Assembly: GCF_901709675.1 (NCBI RefSeq)
Contig: NC_051104.1
Coordinates: 869,001 to 933,000, forward strand
Length of the DNA stretch: 64,000 nt
Direction: 5' to 3'
DNA from: Syngnathus acus
Taxonomy: Eukaryota > Chordata > Actinopteri > Syngnathiformes > Syngnathidae
Part shown: piece by piece, positions 52,871 through 64,000 of the stretch
How the letters are laid out: each line of letters begins with the position of its first letter
How positions within the stretch are numbered: position 1 is the stretch's first letter
The notes under the pieces: generated by a model
Seen by the model: only the letters and a program-made list of their open reading frames with translations
Database searches by the model: none
What the model was told of the DNA's origin: nothing
Translations under genes and position numbers: made by a program

Positions 52871-54781
52871 TGGGAGAAAAAATGTTAAAAGCTACTTTAT
52901 TTAATTTATAGGGTGTTTTAGACACGTGATCCTGTCTAATTTAGATCTTGCGCTGAGACACAAATGTTGCATCTCTGCATTTCAAACACTCCGTGTGCAA
53001 ATGCAACGCAACCACACGGTTTTACCATCGTTATTTCAGTTTTTTTGTTGTATTGTGTTCAAATCGAGCTTCAAACGACTCACGGAAGTTCTTTTTCTGC
53101 AAAACATCACACAGAACCGTTTTAGCGGTTATGTTACCCGTCTTGTCGCCGCTCGGGGACAATGGGGGCATCTGATAAGAGAAGAAATGCTCTTATCGTC
53201 TGCTTTCATCGGAGAAAAAGAAACTAAAGTGTCACGCGAAGCCTCGTGTAACAGAAAAATCACGAGCCAGCCAAGTCAAAATTGTACAATCACTTCAATG
53301 GCTTAAACATTAAGGCTGAAGTCGAACTGACGAACCGATGGAAGCCAAGTTGAAGAAAAAAAACAACAAACCTGAGTGACTTTTCTTTCTTTCCAGGTTA
53401 AATGTGCAAAAAATATCAGCAGACGCTAAGCTCTCACGCGATCATTCTTCAAAGTTGGTGCGTGGGGTGATCAGGACCACATCAAGGCAACAAAATAACA
53501 ACAAAAGGCAGTTTCAACTGGGCTCGGTTCCCATCGATCACAACACGCGAGCTTCTGCTTCGTTGCAAGTAGCGGCTCCCCCAGTGCATGTAGCCAGCTA
53601 GCCTGCTAGCCGCTCAGATAAACAGTTAGGATGTCGAATCTTAACTCTTCGTAGACCGGCTCGTCCTGCGTCCTCTTCACAAAAGAGCCGAGCGTTGGCG
53701 CAGAGCGTGGACGTCCATGAGTGTCCGCGGAGCATGGGTCTCTTTGCATGGGCAAGAAACGTGCTCCTGCTCCGCTCTTCTCGCCCGAATAGCGGCTCTC
53801 TACTCGCCTAGTCTAACCACAATAGAATCTCTAGCGACTCTTTTCAACAGCAGACTTTTTTACGACAGCCTACGTCTGTTTACGCTCGTGTTTCCATAGC
53901 GACTCTTCCCATGTTTGTCTCGACGGAACGCCCCCCCCCCTCCCCCGAGAACAAAGTTTGCCCTAAAATGCAACATTTTGTGAACTTCAGGTGAATATAT
54001 CTACAAGTTAATTATTAATGTTATTCAAGAAAATATATTGTTTAATTGATTATACGGCCCCCCATGGAAAATATTTTTTTTATTACTACGTTGTCCTTTA
54101 AAAAAAAACCAGAATCCAAACGCACCATATGGGGACATTTACAATAATAAGCGAGCCACTCGTTTGTGCAACCGAGACAACACTTAGATAATTGCACTCC
54201 TTCATCACAGAGACGATGTTATTACTATCGTAATCAGCGAAGTAATGCACATGGCAAACACAATTCACACTAGCCGAATGACTAATTGATTAATTAGCCG
54301 CTAATGGCTGGATCACTCGCACCGAACAGGACAATGACAGCGGCGACTCGATATTTCCGGCTTAACTGAGGCGAGATCAACCTTTGAACACCGGCATGAA
54401 TTAGTTTGCAGTCACCGCCATCTCCTGGTCAAAAGTAGGAAATGTTTTTTAAGTTCTTTGCAGTAATTTGCGGGGCAACTATAAATGGTTCCGAGATTTA
54501 CCAGGATCACTCAACGCAGCACAAAATGTTAGGGAAATAACTATTTAAAGTCCCCATAAAAGTTTGACATATGCCCCAAAGAAGAGTCGAATTTTGCTCA
54601 CTGTAAACACTTTAACGCTTATCATCCAACCCATTTTACTACCCTGCAAGTCTACATTGTGTAGAATTAAATATTTGCATGGAAGGTGTAGGGGGGAAGC
54701 AACGTATGGTAAGTTGCAATGCCTTTTAGTTTGTTTTCATATGACACTTGTTGATGGATTTGTTGCATGAAGAACCAACTT
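52871..54781. other. non-coding stretch
   Basis: A C run lies at 53932-53940 and an ATTGATTAATTAG-like patch at about 54284-54300. No gene is recognised. Confidence 0.5.
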
Positions 54782-55745
54782 TAATAATAATAATAATAAT
54801 AATAATAAATTATATTTATAGTGCACCTTACATTTAAAAAAAAAATCTCAAAGTGCTACAGAAAATGCCTTTTTAAAAAGGGTAGGGCATTCCACAATGT
54901 GGGTGAGACAGAGCAGAAAACCCGGTCTCCTATGGAACGGAGGTTAGTTTTGGGGGTTTTGAGGAGGTAGGTGTTAGATGAGCGGAGATTCCGTGTGGAA
55001 GACTGGAGAGTGATTAGTTCCTTAAGGTAAGGGGGTGCGTTGCTATGGATGCATTGATGGGTCAGCAGAGAAATTTTATATTCATTCCGAGAGGAAATGG
55101 GAAGCCAGTGTAGTGATTGGAGGATAGGTGTGATGTGGTCGTATTTGCGCACTCTCATCAGGATCCTGGCGGCGCTGTTTTGGAAATATTGGAGCTTTTG
55201 AAGGCTCTTCCCAGGGATTCCGATGAGAAGTGCATTGCAGTAGTCAAGCCTGGAGGAGACAAAGGCGTGGACGAGTTTTTTCGCATCCTGCAGTGACAGG
55301 GTGGGGCGGAGTTTGGCTATATTTCTAAGGTGGAAGAATTATGTTTTACAGATGTGTTTGATGTGGGCCTCGTAATTGAGCTGGGGGTCCATTTGCACGC
55401 CAAGATTGGTGACGACGGATGACAGCGGAATGTCCTGACCAGAAAAAGTGATGGTTGTTATTGGGGAGGATGTGACCTGGTGTGGAGTCCCGATGAGGAT
55501 GACTTCCGTTTTGCATCTGTTTAATTGCAGGAAGTTTTCTCTCATCCACGCCTCTATCTCCTCCAGGCAGATGGTGAGTGTAGTGGAGATTGAATTAGGT
55601 GTTTTGTCCAGTTTTATGTAAAGTTGTGTGTCATCAGCATACTTTAGTAGTTTAACATATACTGAAAGGTAGTCCTGTTTTACAACCAATAAGGGAAAAT
55701 GCGATTTTAATAGAATATCCCTGCAAACCTGCGCTGCCAACTTGA
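54782..55745 (-). mobile_element. 5'-truncated LINE of the CR1/L2/Rex1 group
   Basis: On the minus strand the element encodes the C-terminal reverse-transcriptase part and the tail of a LINE, and ends at its 3' side with TTTATTTAT-like sequence and (ATT)n at 54782-54809. Its 5' side stops near 55745, next to a GATT repeat. 5' truncation is usual for LINE copies. The family is assigned from protein motifs, not from an alignment. Confidence 0.85.
54856..55740 (-). pseudogene. LINE reverse transcriptase fragment with one in-frame stop
   Basis: One frame runs from 55740 to 54856 and is broken only by a TAA at 55341-55339. Upstream of the stop it has the catalytic YADDTQLYI box and LNRCKTEVILIG. 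Downstream come SSRLDYCNALLIG, QNSAARIL, HITPILQSLHWLP and SVSPTLWNALP, the typical order in L2/CR1/Rex1 elements. The near-intact frame suggests a fairly recent insertion. It lacks the endonuclease and most fingers/palm, so it is inactive. Confidence 0.85.
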
Positions 55746-55766
55746 TCCATCCAATATATAGGAGTC

Positions 55767-55824
<58 letters not shown>
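55767..55824. repeat. (GATT)n microsatellite
   Basis: Fourteen or so perfect units directly before ACTTTATTGATCC. Confidence 0.95.
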
Positions 55825-56165
55825 ACTTTATTGATCCTCAGGGGGAGGTAAATTCAGGTTGGGTATATAAAGACACACAGATGACATGACCGCAACTCAA
55901 TAGGCTCCTATAAAAGGCTGCCACACACAACGGCGCCACAAAGAAAGCCAATAAGTGCGAAAGTTAAAAGTCATCAAAGCAAAGCAACAAGACAAGAACA
56001 AAGGAAAAAAGTAACAGTGGGCCAGCTGGTGAGAGGCCTAAATATTGTAAATGGTCCCGCCAACCAGCCCCCCTCAATACAAAGTCAAAAAGTCAAAGTC
56101 CATACCATAAGAACACCCCAAAAACACACATATTTGATTGCATTGCATTGAGATGAAACTGCCCA
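55825..56165 (-). mobile_element. possible retroposon 3' tail (TTTATTGATCC type)
   Basis: ACTTTATTGATCCTCAGGGG after a GATT repeat matches a frequent 3'-end design of fish LINE/SINE copies in minus orientation. The following 300 bp contain no ORF with known domains. Family and limits are uncertain. Confidence 0.4.
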
Positions 56166-57524
56166 AGTAATCCTACAAAAAGTTGTGTTTTTTTAGTGTT
56201 AGCAATTTTTCAAATGGGTGGAGCCGAGGAGATGACCCTTGTTCCTGGGCCAATTGCATCTCCCCCACTCTACTGCTGCCTCATTAGCAAACGCTCGACC
56301 ACACAGGCCATTACCAAGGCCCAAACCATTCTGTGTTGACTTCACGCCATTAAGTCGGATTCATAAGGGGACCGAGCTGGGGCAGATAAAGATTTCATTG
56401 CATTACCGAGTCCATTATGCCCCACAGGGGAGTTTGTGGTCCAATAAAATATAGTGAGCTGCTCGGCCGAACGTGCAATTATTGTATACACCGCACCAAC
56501 GTGTGTCGCAGGTGACCCTTAAAATAAAGCCATGAGCGTTATGCATAATTGATCAGTAACAGTGTCTACATCAGTTTTTATGCAGACATTGTCATACCTC
56601 AGCAGATGAGAACATAATCAAATCTGGTTTGCAGTGTAGGTAATTGCGCTTGCAATAACAGGCCATGAGAATGGGCATTTTTCTGCCCAGAACAGGAATG
56701 AAATGACGAATAATGGAAAGGAAATATAGGCTGAGCAGACTGGGCAGCAGCTTTCAACTCATCGTCACAAGCAAGCGTGCTCAGTTTGTAAAAGAAAAAA
56801 AAACAACTCAGCGTGTTATTGAGAGTGTAGGTTGCAGCCATTAGCTTTAATCCGCTGAATGTCTGCGCATGCACATTGACCGTGGTTCGCATTGTAATTA
56901 ATTCAGTGGTGACGGCCGCCTGCCTTCTCATTTTATATTACGCTCTTAATCATCACCAGTCAGTGATGTGGGATAGAATGCTAATGCAGTCATAATATTA
57001 CAGGCTAGCCAAGGGATATCAGGTTATGTAATTCATCAACTGGCGCTCACCCTGGAGATTGATTGTTGACATATGCGTTGATTGACATATTTTGAAGCAG
57101 GGGGGGGTTTCTTGTCAAACAATGTTCCTCTGGACTTTTCTAAGGGAAAAGGACAGGGTAAAGCTGTTGTAAGCGCTGACCTAGAGTGAATTACTTTTGT
57201 GTGATGTGTGTCAATCACTTTCGGTTAAGCGGCGTCCCCGTGGGAGACCTGTCAATCACCGACCGACACAGCAGCTCCATCCTTTTTTTTTTTTTTTTTT
57301 TTTTTGCCCGAGACCTCTGATCCTGTCACCCGTCATCTTTCATGGAGCTAAGCAGGCTATCCTGTCAGGCCTCCAAAATGGGGCCTGGACACTAGTAGCG
57401 GAAGTGTGTTTTAATGACGCTATTAAATGTATGATAAGGTCAAAATGTTAGAAACAGCAATCTGTCCACAAGTCTGTCGTTGAGCGTACACCTTTTGTGA
57501 CTATTAATTAAAATTGAACGTACA
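56166..57524. other. non-coding stretch
   Basis: A T run of 24 lies at 57282-57305. No gene or RNA is recognised. Confidence 0.5.
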
Positions 57525-57532
57525 GTTTAGCG

Positions 57533-58189
57533 CAGTGGTTCCCAAAGTGGGCGGCCACCGCCGGGCGGTGGAAAGATCTGGGGGGGCGGTGAGGAAGAAA
57601 AGGGCGGTAGGGGGGCGGCAGTCGATTTGTACACAACACGCCGCTCTGGCCCAGCCAGTTTTTGGTTACAAAAAAAAATCTCTGACTGCTATCAAGTGCT
57701 GTGGAACAAGGTCAAGATGTACTTCATTGCCTTCCCAACATCATATTTAGTAGAACGGGGCTTCAGTGCAGTCACCTTGCTTCTTTCCAAGCAAAGAAAC
57801 CGACTGAAAATTACTGACCGCGGGGATCTACGACTTCTTCTTAGTGAGTTCCAGCCTGATGTTGAGAAGCTTATGTCCCTGCACCAAGCACATCCATCCC
57901 ATTAATATTACGTGTGAGACAATGAAGGTTACTGGTGGAATGTTTATTTACGATTCTATGTTGCTGAAACAGTTAAAACTGCTAAAAAATAAATTGGTTT
58001 ACTAAATACTAAATTGGGTTTTATTTGTGAAATACACATTTGTGTTTAACCTTTCTCTTTTCAAATTGCAGCAAACCAAATATCAAGAAAGAGGTGTTTG
58101 TTTCCATATGTGCCTTGGGGGGGGGGGGCGCTAGGAATTCACTGGGGAGCCAAAGGGGGCGCCAGCCTGCAAAAGTTTGGGAACCACTG
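57533..58189 (+). mobile_element. hAT element, second copy of the intron 1 family, with transposase remnant
   Basis: Ends CAGTGGTTCCCAAAGTGGGC and, reversed, CAGTGGTTCCCAAACTTTTG are flanked by a perfect 8-bp duplication GTTTAGCG (57525-57532 and 58190-58197). The ends match those of the element at 47370-48185 in reverse order. It is internally deleted but keeps the 3' coding end of its transposase. Confidence 0.93.
57690..57905 (+). pseudogene. hAT transposase C-terminal dimerization remnant
   Basis: The frame encodes VLWNKVKMYFIAFPTSYLVE and GFSAVTLLLSKQRNRL, then RGDLRLLLSEFQPDVEKL and ends HQAHPSH before TAA. The motif FPTSY-x3-GFSAV is the hallmark of the hAT C-terminal dimerization region as found in ZBED5/SCAND3-like proteins. 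The catalytic core and BED finger are missing, and the ATG upstream of the region at 57627 lies in unrelated sequence, so this is a broken remnant. Confidence 0.85.
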
Positions 58190-58197
58190 GTTTAGCG

Positions 58198-58825
58198 TTT
58201 AGTGTACAGGTAAAAAAAAAAAAAAACGGTGGCCTGCTGGTCTGGCTTGTGAACACGAGATGGTGCTGTTAGAATGCGTGAAAATTCTCCGTTGCTCCCA
58301 CAACAGAATCCTTGTGGTTGTTTTTGTTTGTTCCACTGGATCATGCTTTATTTTATTCTCATCTGACTGCAATTACTGCACTCATCATTCAGTTATGCTT
58401 ACTGTGTATAATCTCCTCTGACATGCATTTATCAGAGTATCTGCTGTATCGTGATTTATGTATTTTTTCCATCGTGAGAAAGCACACTCTTGACATCCTT
58501 TTCCAATGTAACCTGTCTTTAAAGACTCCCTTTAAAAAGCCCAACGCCCCCAGTCCTCCCTCCTCCTTGAGGGGAAACATGGCTGACTTTGACAAGCTGG
58601 GTCATGTTTGCATTCTTTGACGTGCTGGTGTCGCTTATGTGTGAGTCAGGGGTATGCAGAAAGAGTGTCAGGGGAGCAACGGAGCCTTTCCAATCACAAT
58701 ATAGTAACACTCGAAATAGTGAAAACAATAACAATATTTCAATAACTCAATGTTGCTCAAACGTTAATGTCACACAACACAAATTAAACACGTAAAGCTT
58801 ACTTTAATAAGATAGTCCTCATCCA
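58198..58825. other. non-coding stretch
   Basis: No gene is recognised; ORFs of about 100 codons at 58312-58620 lack known domains. Confidence 0.5.
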
Positions 58826-58899
58826 CGAATCCATATTATAAGGCGGCTTTTGAGAAAATTGGAGGTTTTTAGGTGCGCCTTATAGTGCGGAAAATACGG
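58826..58899 (+). mobile_element. right end of a third GCGCACC-type palindromic element
   Basis: ATTATAAGGCGGCTTTTGAG and the terminal AGGTGCGCCTTATAGTGCGG, closing with AATACGG|TA, match the right end of the element at 18962-20324. The left part is missing, so this is an internally deleted or truncated relic. The left limit is approximate. Confidence 0.7.
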
Positions 58900-58901
58900 T
58901 A

Positions 58902-59937
58902 CTATGTTTTATATTTTCTTCTTTGTAATAGATACAATAGTTATACAATTACATCAACCACAAATTTTATGTAAAACATCAAACCATTATACATGCACTA
59001 TAAAAGACTCCAGTTTATGATCACAATTAACCGTCGTCATATGGCGTCCAGCTCGTTGGCAGCTAGCGAGACGCTAAGCTAGCAGTCAAATTTTGGCTCT
59101 TTCTCAATTGGCTTAAAAATAAATAATAAAAACACAGAAAAGCTACATGCAGCCAGGAAAGATCCTCGCTTGTTATTATGCTAGGTGACAATATGTTGAA
59201 TTTCCTGTTTTATGATCGTCATCTCAATTTTACTCTTTGCTATCATGGGCGTAAAAAAAAAAAGCATTAATACTAAATCTATTTAGTCTCGATGAAGTCC
59301 TCGTGGCTAACCTTCAGTTGAACATATGCAGGTAGTCAGCCTTTTAAAGCGAATTCTGCAGCACGGAATACTTTGGGTTTCGTGCACTTCAAACAAACCT
59401 CTCAATCCTCTCGCAGATTGTGGCTGCGAGCATGAATATTATTTCAGACACATCACACGGATCTGCTTCAGGTTAGCGCATACAAATGAGAAACAGGAGG
59501 CAGTGGAAAAGCAGGAAGAAGGAAATCCAAAGCATATGATAGACCATGAGTGTTCAGTGCTTTTTTTTTGCATTATAATCATTTTCATTTGATGACAGAA
59601 ATCTATCAGATGATCACTTGACACAAAACACTACTTCAGATTTAAAGGTGATAATCAAATAATCAAAAAAGTAGTACATGTCACCATACAGGCGTATATG
59701 ACCCCAGGAGGCTTCCATACGACCTCTCGTTGATCTTCTGCCTGAATCGACTCTCCGTGTTAGTTTGTTGCCACGGTAACAGATGAACACTTGTCTGCTG
59801 TAGCTCAGAGGGAGCCATGGCAACACAGCCCGCCACCTTTGTGTGTGCGTGTCTGTCTTTGTGCGAATCCTGTGAACGGTGCTTGGATGTGTTATTGTCA
59901 GCCAGGCAGCATTATGGGAGTGCTATCTATTTTATCT
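58902..59937. other. non-coding stretch
   Basis: AT-rich DNA with no recognised gene or element. Confidence 0.5.
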
Positions 59938-60108
59938 ACGGGTGTCCAAACTACGGCCCGCGGGCCAACTGCGGCCCGCGGTCCAGTTTTTATTGGCCCG
60001 CAGCAAATTCTGAAAACATAATTGAATGTGGCCCGCACAACAGTTTGAGCACTTCTCAGTTTCCACACTAGATGGAGCCCGCCACACAAAGCGCTTGACG
60101 TCCGATTC
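59938..60108 (+). mobile_element. truncated hAT (Charlie-type) left end
   Basis: CGGGTGTCCAAACTACGGCC and repeated GGCCCGCGG boxes are the usual start of Charlie-type elements. No right end is present; the sequence runs into a TTTA repeat. Confidence 0.65.
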
Positions 60109-60110
60109 AT

Positions 60111-60141
<31 letters not shown>

Positions 60142-60144
60142 TTT
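60109..60144. repeat. (TTTA)n microsatellite
   Basis: About nine TTTA units. Confidence 0.95.
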
Positions 60145-63100
60145 TAAGGTTGGTTTGGTTCCAGTCTGTTTTTTTTCTCGGCTTCTCCTTTGACTCCAGC
60201 CAAGATGATACCCGTGGCCTCGTAGCGGTTGTCATTCTCTTTAGGGCAGCCCTGACATGCTATCTGCTGTTTTGTCTCCCCGCTCTCAGTCCTCGCCTTG
60301 TTGTCAGATGCCGATCCGGCAACTCGACCGTTTGGCAACGAGCTGTCGAATCCGTAACACCGAGGGGGAACTCGCCTTTTTATGTCCTTGTCTTGTGAAA
60401 GAGGAAATTATGTGGGAGTTTCTCGTCTGTATTGTAGAGATTGATGTTTGTGATTGGCAAGCGGACACGATAGAGGAGGCAAGGACAAAGCGACACCTTG
60501 GATAGGATCAAATCAGACAAGAGCGCCGCTGCCATGGATGAACAATACTGATAGGAGTCCCCTTTTATTCTGCTTGTAAAAAAGAAAAAAAAAAAAAAAC
60601 GGCTATTGTGGGAGACGGAGGAATTTCTGCTTTCAGAGGTAGCAACAGGGCCGAGACGACCAAGTCGTCAATGCGCGGCGGCCGTGCCTTTGTCCGCCAC
60701 ACAGTGCCATGTTTGTTCCTTGAGTGTCGCGAGCAGCCGCACTATCCCTGTCACTTGACCGGTCCGTCGGCCTGCTGTTCCGCCTGGCCCCGCGCACAAA
60801 GACGGCCCTTATTAGGGAGCCGCGGCGGGTCCCTGGCACTGGAATGTTAACAAGCTCTCCCGGAGCTGCTTATGACCTTATGGCGAAGCGCCCTCTCCAA
60901 AGCCGTGTCAACCGGGCCCCCGTTGACCCGGTTGACTGGAAGCTAAGAAGACGTCAGTCAGTCATAGTTTTTCCCAAGGCCACATTTAAACATACTGAAA
61001 ATTGATTTTTTTTTTCAATTTTTTTAATTATGGCTATTTGAAGGAAGAACATTACCATTTTTATGAGATTGTTTTAAGTGAGCAAACACCGAGGGTGTCC
61101 GAGGGCGGTTTTGTTCTAACACGTTCTTTCTGACGCTTGGCACACACTATACGGTATTTTGATTTTTTTTTAATTACATTCCTACATTTTCTCCTTAGCA
61201 GGGTTGCCAACCTAGTACAGATTACCTTGGGTGAGGCGGGGGAGTCTTTGACATTTAAAGATTTTGCTTAACCTCCACCCCCACCCCACAGCCCCCCAAA
61301 GAAAAAATCCTAGCTCCGCCAGTGGTGTGCACCCCACTGTATTTTCATTTGACCAATCTCTGGATTATATTGTCCCTTCTCACTTTGTCAAGATCATTAG
61401 CGATATCTTGATGGATTTGTCTCCCTTTTCAGTGGCAATTAAGGCATGCTGCAGCCCGACAGTGTGAAAAGTGAAGACGCATAGCCAGCTCATTTCTCAA
61501 CTGCCTGTTGTATTTTTTTCCCCCTTCTTTTCCCCTCTATAAGTATCATATAAAGCAATTTTCTGCTAGTTCTATCCCGCATGGACATGGAAGAGCCATA
61601 CAAAAAAAAGTCTCAGAGTCATGGCAAGCCGGCCTCTGCAAACATCTGCAGTGGCGCCTGCCTCCACCCGCTTCACCTCAGGACCACAATCTGGCTGGCT
61701 CCCCTACCTCTTCCCCAATTGCAGCCTCCCTCTTTCATCCCTGCGAGGCCTCTTTTCACTCAATTACTTCCATGTGGATATCTCCCTTCCCCCACAGAGA
61801 GTATTTATAGCGCCGCTCTGCCTCCCACAAACTAATAAGGGGCATTCCAATAAAGGAAATAAATGGCAAAAAATTTACTTTACAAAATGTGTTTTGTTAA
61901 AGAAACACTCTCACTTTCTTCCTTTCTGATGTTTATTTTCTCTGTTGGGGTGTCGCCTTCTTCTGGTTTGAAATTTAAAACAGCCCTTGTATCTTTCACT
62001 CCCTTTCTTTTTTTCCTCTATCTATCGGTATGCCGTCATTATTCCCAAACTTGGAAGTGCTCCTACAACAATAAAGCGAGCGGAGAGGTCATTAACGTCG
62101 CGATCAAGCATCCACTCACGTGGGTGGCGTTTCTCTCTGACCTAAGTGAGAAAAATGTGTCTTCTTGACATGAGGTTTGGGTTTCACCTCTGTGTCCTGA
62201 CATTTGTCTGAAAAAAAAAATGCATTGGCTTTGATCGTTCGTTTAAATACGCTATCACTTTCCTGCTCCTTAATTACCCGCCTCTTCCTCATTGGCGTCC
62301 TTGAGCAGCCTCGCCTCATATGAACCCAGTGGACCATCAGGTGTGTGTGCCGTGCGTGGGAGGTGGGGTCAAACAGGTCAAACAGGATACAAATTCTTTT
62401 TATAAGCAACCGGCCTTTTCTCCTCTGGCTCAGCCTTGTCGTCAGACTCCACATCAACGGATAAATCACAGATGTGCAGAAAGTTGTGAGATCGTCAAGA
62501 TCTGACGCCGGAAGTGCAAGAATATAAAGCATCAGTAGATCATCTGCTTGGTGTCCGCAGAGGTACACTAAACTAATCCCATTTCCAGGCGCAATTCCCC
62601 AAACTCATTTTAACACGGTGTCCATTAGAGCTTAAATGGATAGACGGCTATATTTATATCATTGAGCGATACTGTTAAATCAAACAAGATTTACTTGTCT
62701 ACATTTCTGTTAAAGTGCTATCCACAAAATTCCATAACCTGATGCTCGTCACTAACAATGACTGCAAAAGTGTGAGAGCGGTTGCTGGCGTGACATCAGA
62801 CGGATTCCGGTTTATGGCGGTCGGAGGAGAGCGTTTTAATAAAAACGGCTTGACCTTTGCGATTCGGGTGTTTGCGGAGTACACGGCGGCGTGGGCGGTA
62901 CGCCTCGATAAAACCCAGGATTTTCTGCTCGATATTGAACCGGGGGTGTTTTTAACAAAGATGTTATCTTTATTGTATCTCCCTGGCTCACTGTGAAATA
63001 CTAAATAAAAAAATAATAAAAAATAAAAAGTGGATTTCCGAATAGTGACCAACAAATCTGCGGGGATTACCGTCATATATGCGTTGCTAGTATCTTGTGA

Positions 63101-63518
63101 GTTTTTGTCGACCACCCCGACGGCCTTTTGCTAATTGGCCCATGCACTTAATGAGTTCCAAAGTCAGCCATCATTAATCTTGCAGCTGCTCGTTACAAGA
63201 TGGCGTCTTATCTGGTAGCGGATGAGCGTAGCCGTTGCTGCGTCAACACGGGCGCATTGTTCAAGCAAATGGAGTCGACATGAGACGCGCTCCATTAGAC
63301 TCACTTGAGGAGTGCTGAGAAAGACGTTTGTGGGGCGAGCGTGGTGAGGCGCAGGTCAGGCTACTAGTTAATGCATGCCGTGGGTGGAAACCTGACGGTG
63401 AAAACAACCGTAAGTGAGGAGAGGGATGAAGTGGCCTTTTGTTTTGCACTATTATTATCATAAATTTATAAAAATATCTCGAAATATATTTAGTGAAAAT
63501 TACTTTTTCGCTTTATGA
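60145..63518. other. non-coding stretch
   Basis: A run of A lies at 60585-60599. At about 61199-61331 the pieces CAGGGTTGCCAACC and TAGCTCCGCCAGTG may be worn hAT ends, but this is weak. No gene is recognised. Confidence 0.45.
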
Positions 63519-64000
63519 CAGGGATGTCCAAACCTTTTTGCAAGGAGGGCCAGATTTGATAAAGTGAAGGGGCCCAGGGGCCAATAGTTTTTTCTGACAT
63601 TTTTTAACTACAAAAATTTCATGCAAATACACACTGTTATAATACAAATTTCATTGTCCCAATCGTCTTTATTTTTTAAATGACAAAATAACCAAATATA
63701 AGCCACTCAGGCAGATGTGAACAACTCTAAAAACACAATTTCTGCCTTTCATTCATATCTGAAGAGTCAGATAACATTGAACAAAATGTATGAAATACCT
63801 TAAATTTACATGAGTTTAAAATAATTTTTGCCTCATGAACATTTTAAACAGGAGTTATAAGTAATGCAAAGTTGTCTGTTATTATTAAAACTTAAAACAA
63901 GTGAATTTTGCTCTTGTCATTTACAATATTTTTCAGAAAGTAATAGTTTGTGTCACGTCTACTGGTTCATACCATCAACAGTATTAACATGGCCACTTCG
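63519..64000 (+). mobile_element. hAT element left end, cut by window end
   Basis: CAGGGATGTCCAAACCTTTT followed by GCAAGGAGGGCCAGATTTGA is a typical hAT (Charlie-type) left end. The following 400 bp are AT-rich with no transposase motifs seen so far. The right end lies beyond the window. Confidence 0.7.

Noticed and set aside
49101-64000. SLC9A9 exons expected from mammalian synteny
   Set aside because: I looked for transporter-like membrane segments and known SLC9A9 stretches in the upstream flank and found none.

Overview
The window looks like nuclear DNA from a bony fish (teleost). It holds one split protein-coding gene with canonical GT-AG introns, lies in AT-leaning non-coding DNA, and carries hAT elements, palindromic TA-flanked DNA elements, an L2-like LINE, a Gypsy-like solo LTR and long CA, CT, AAT and GATT microsatellites. 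The repeat families look like those of spiny-rayed fishes; the species cannot be fixed from sequence alone. I saw no bacterial operons, CRISPR arrays, rRNA or convincing tRNA genes.

The only host gene I can support is dipk2a (also called C3orf58, DIA1 or HASF), on the minus strand. Three coding exons, 48918-48265, 38227-37924 and 36419-36079, join in frame to an intact 432-residue protein. Intron 1 is about 10.0 kb (phase 0) and intron 2 about 1.5 kb (phase 1). The protein has an N-terminal membrane/signal segment, a Cys-rich patch and a kinase-like core with Asp286, Asn291 and Asp305. A likely 3' UTR runs from 36078 to a candidate polyA signal near 34720. The start codon sits in a strong Kozak context and is preceded by a five-codon upstream ORF.

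Layout: 1-34.7 kb is gene-free flank downstream of dipk2a. It contains hAT ends, two TA-flanked palindromic elements (15.6-16.8 and 19.0-20.3 kb, the second with a 252-bp tandem array), microsatellites, a solo LTR (27.4-27.8 kb) and a non-autonomous hAT that still encodes a BED zinc finger (29.75-30.77 kb). 34.7-49.1 kb is dipk2a; its first intron carries a hAT element, itself hit by another hAT, about 70 bp from the exon 1 splice donor. 49.1-64 kb is upstream flank with a 5'-truncated LINE (54.8-55.7 kb), a second copy of the intronic hAT family with a transposase C-terminal remnant (57.5-58.2 kb) and several further hAT fragments.

No new multi-gene system is visible. The most interesting signals are the BED-only hAT, the 252-bp tandem array inside a transposon, and the hAT insertion beside the dipk2a exon 1 donor. 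All positions and alignments were made by eye.
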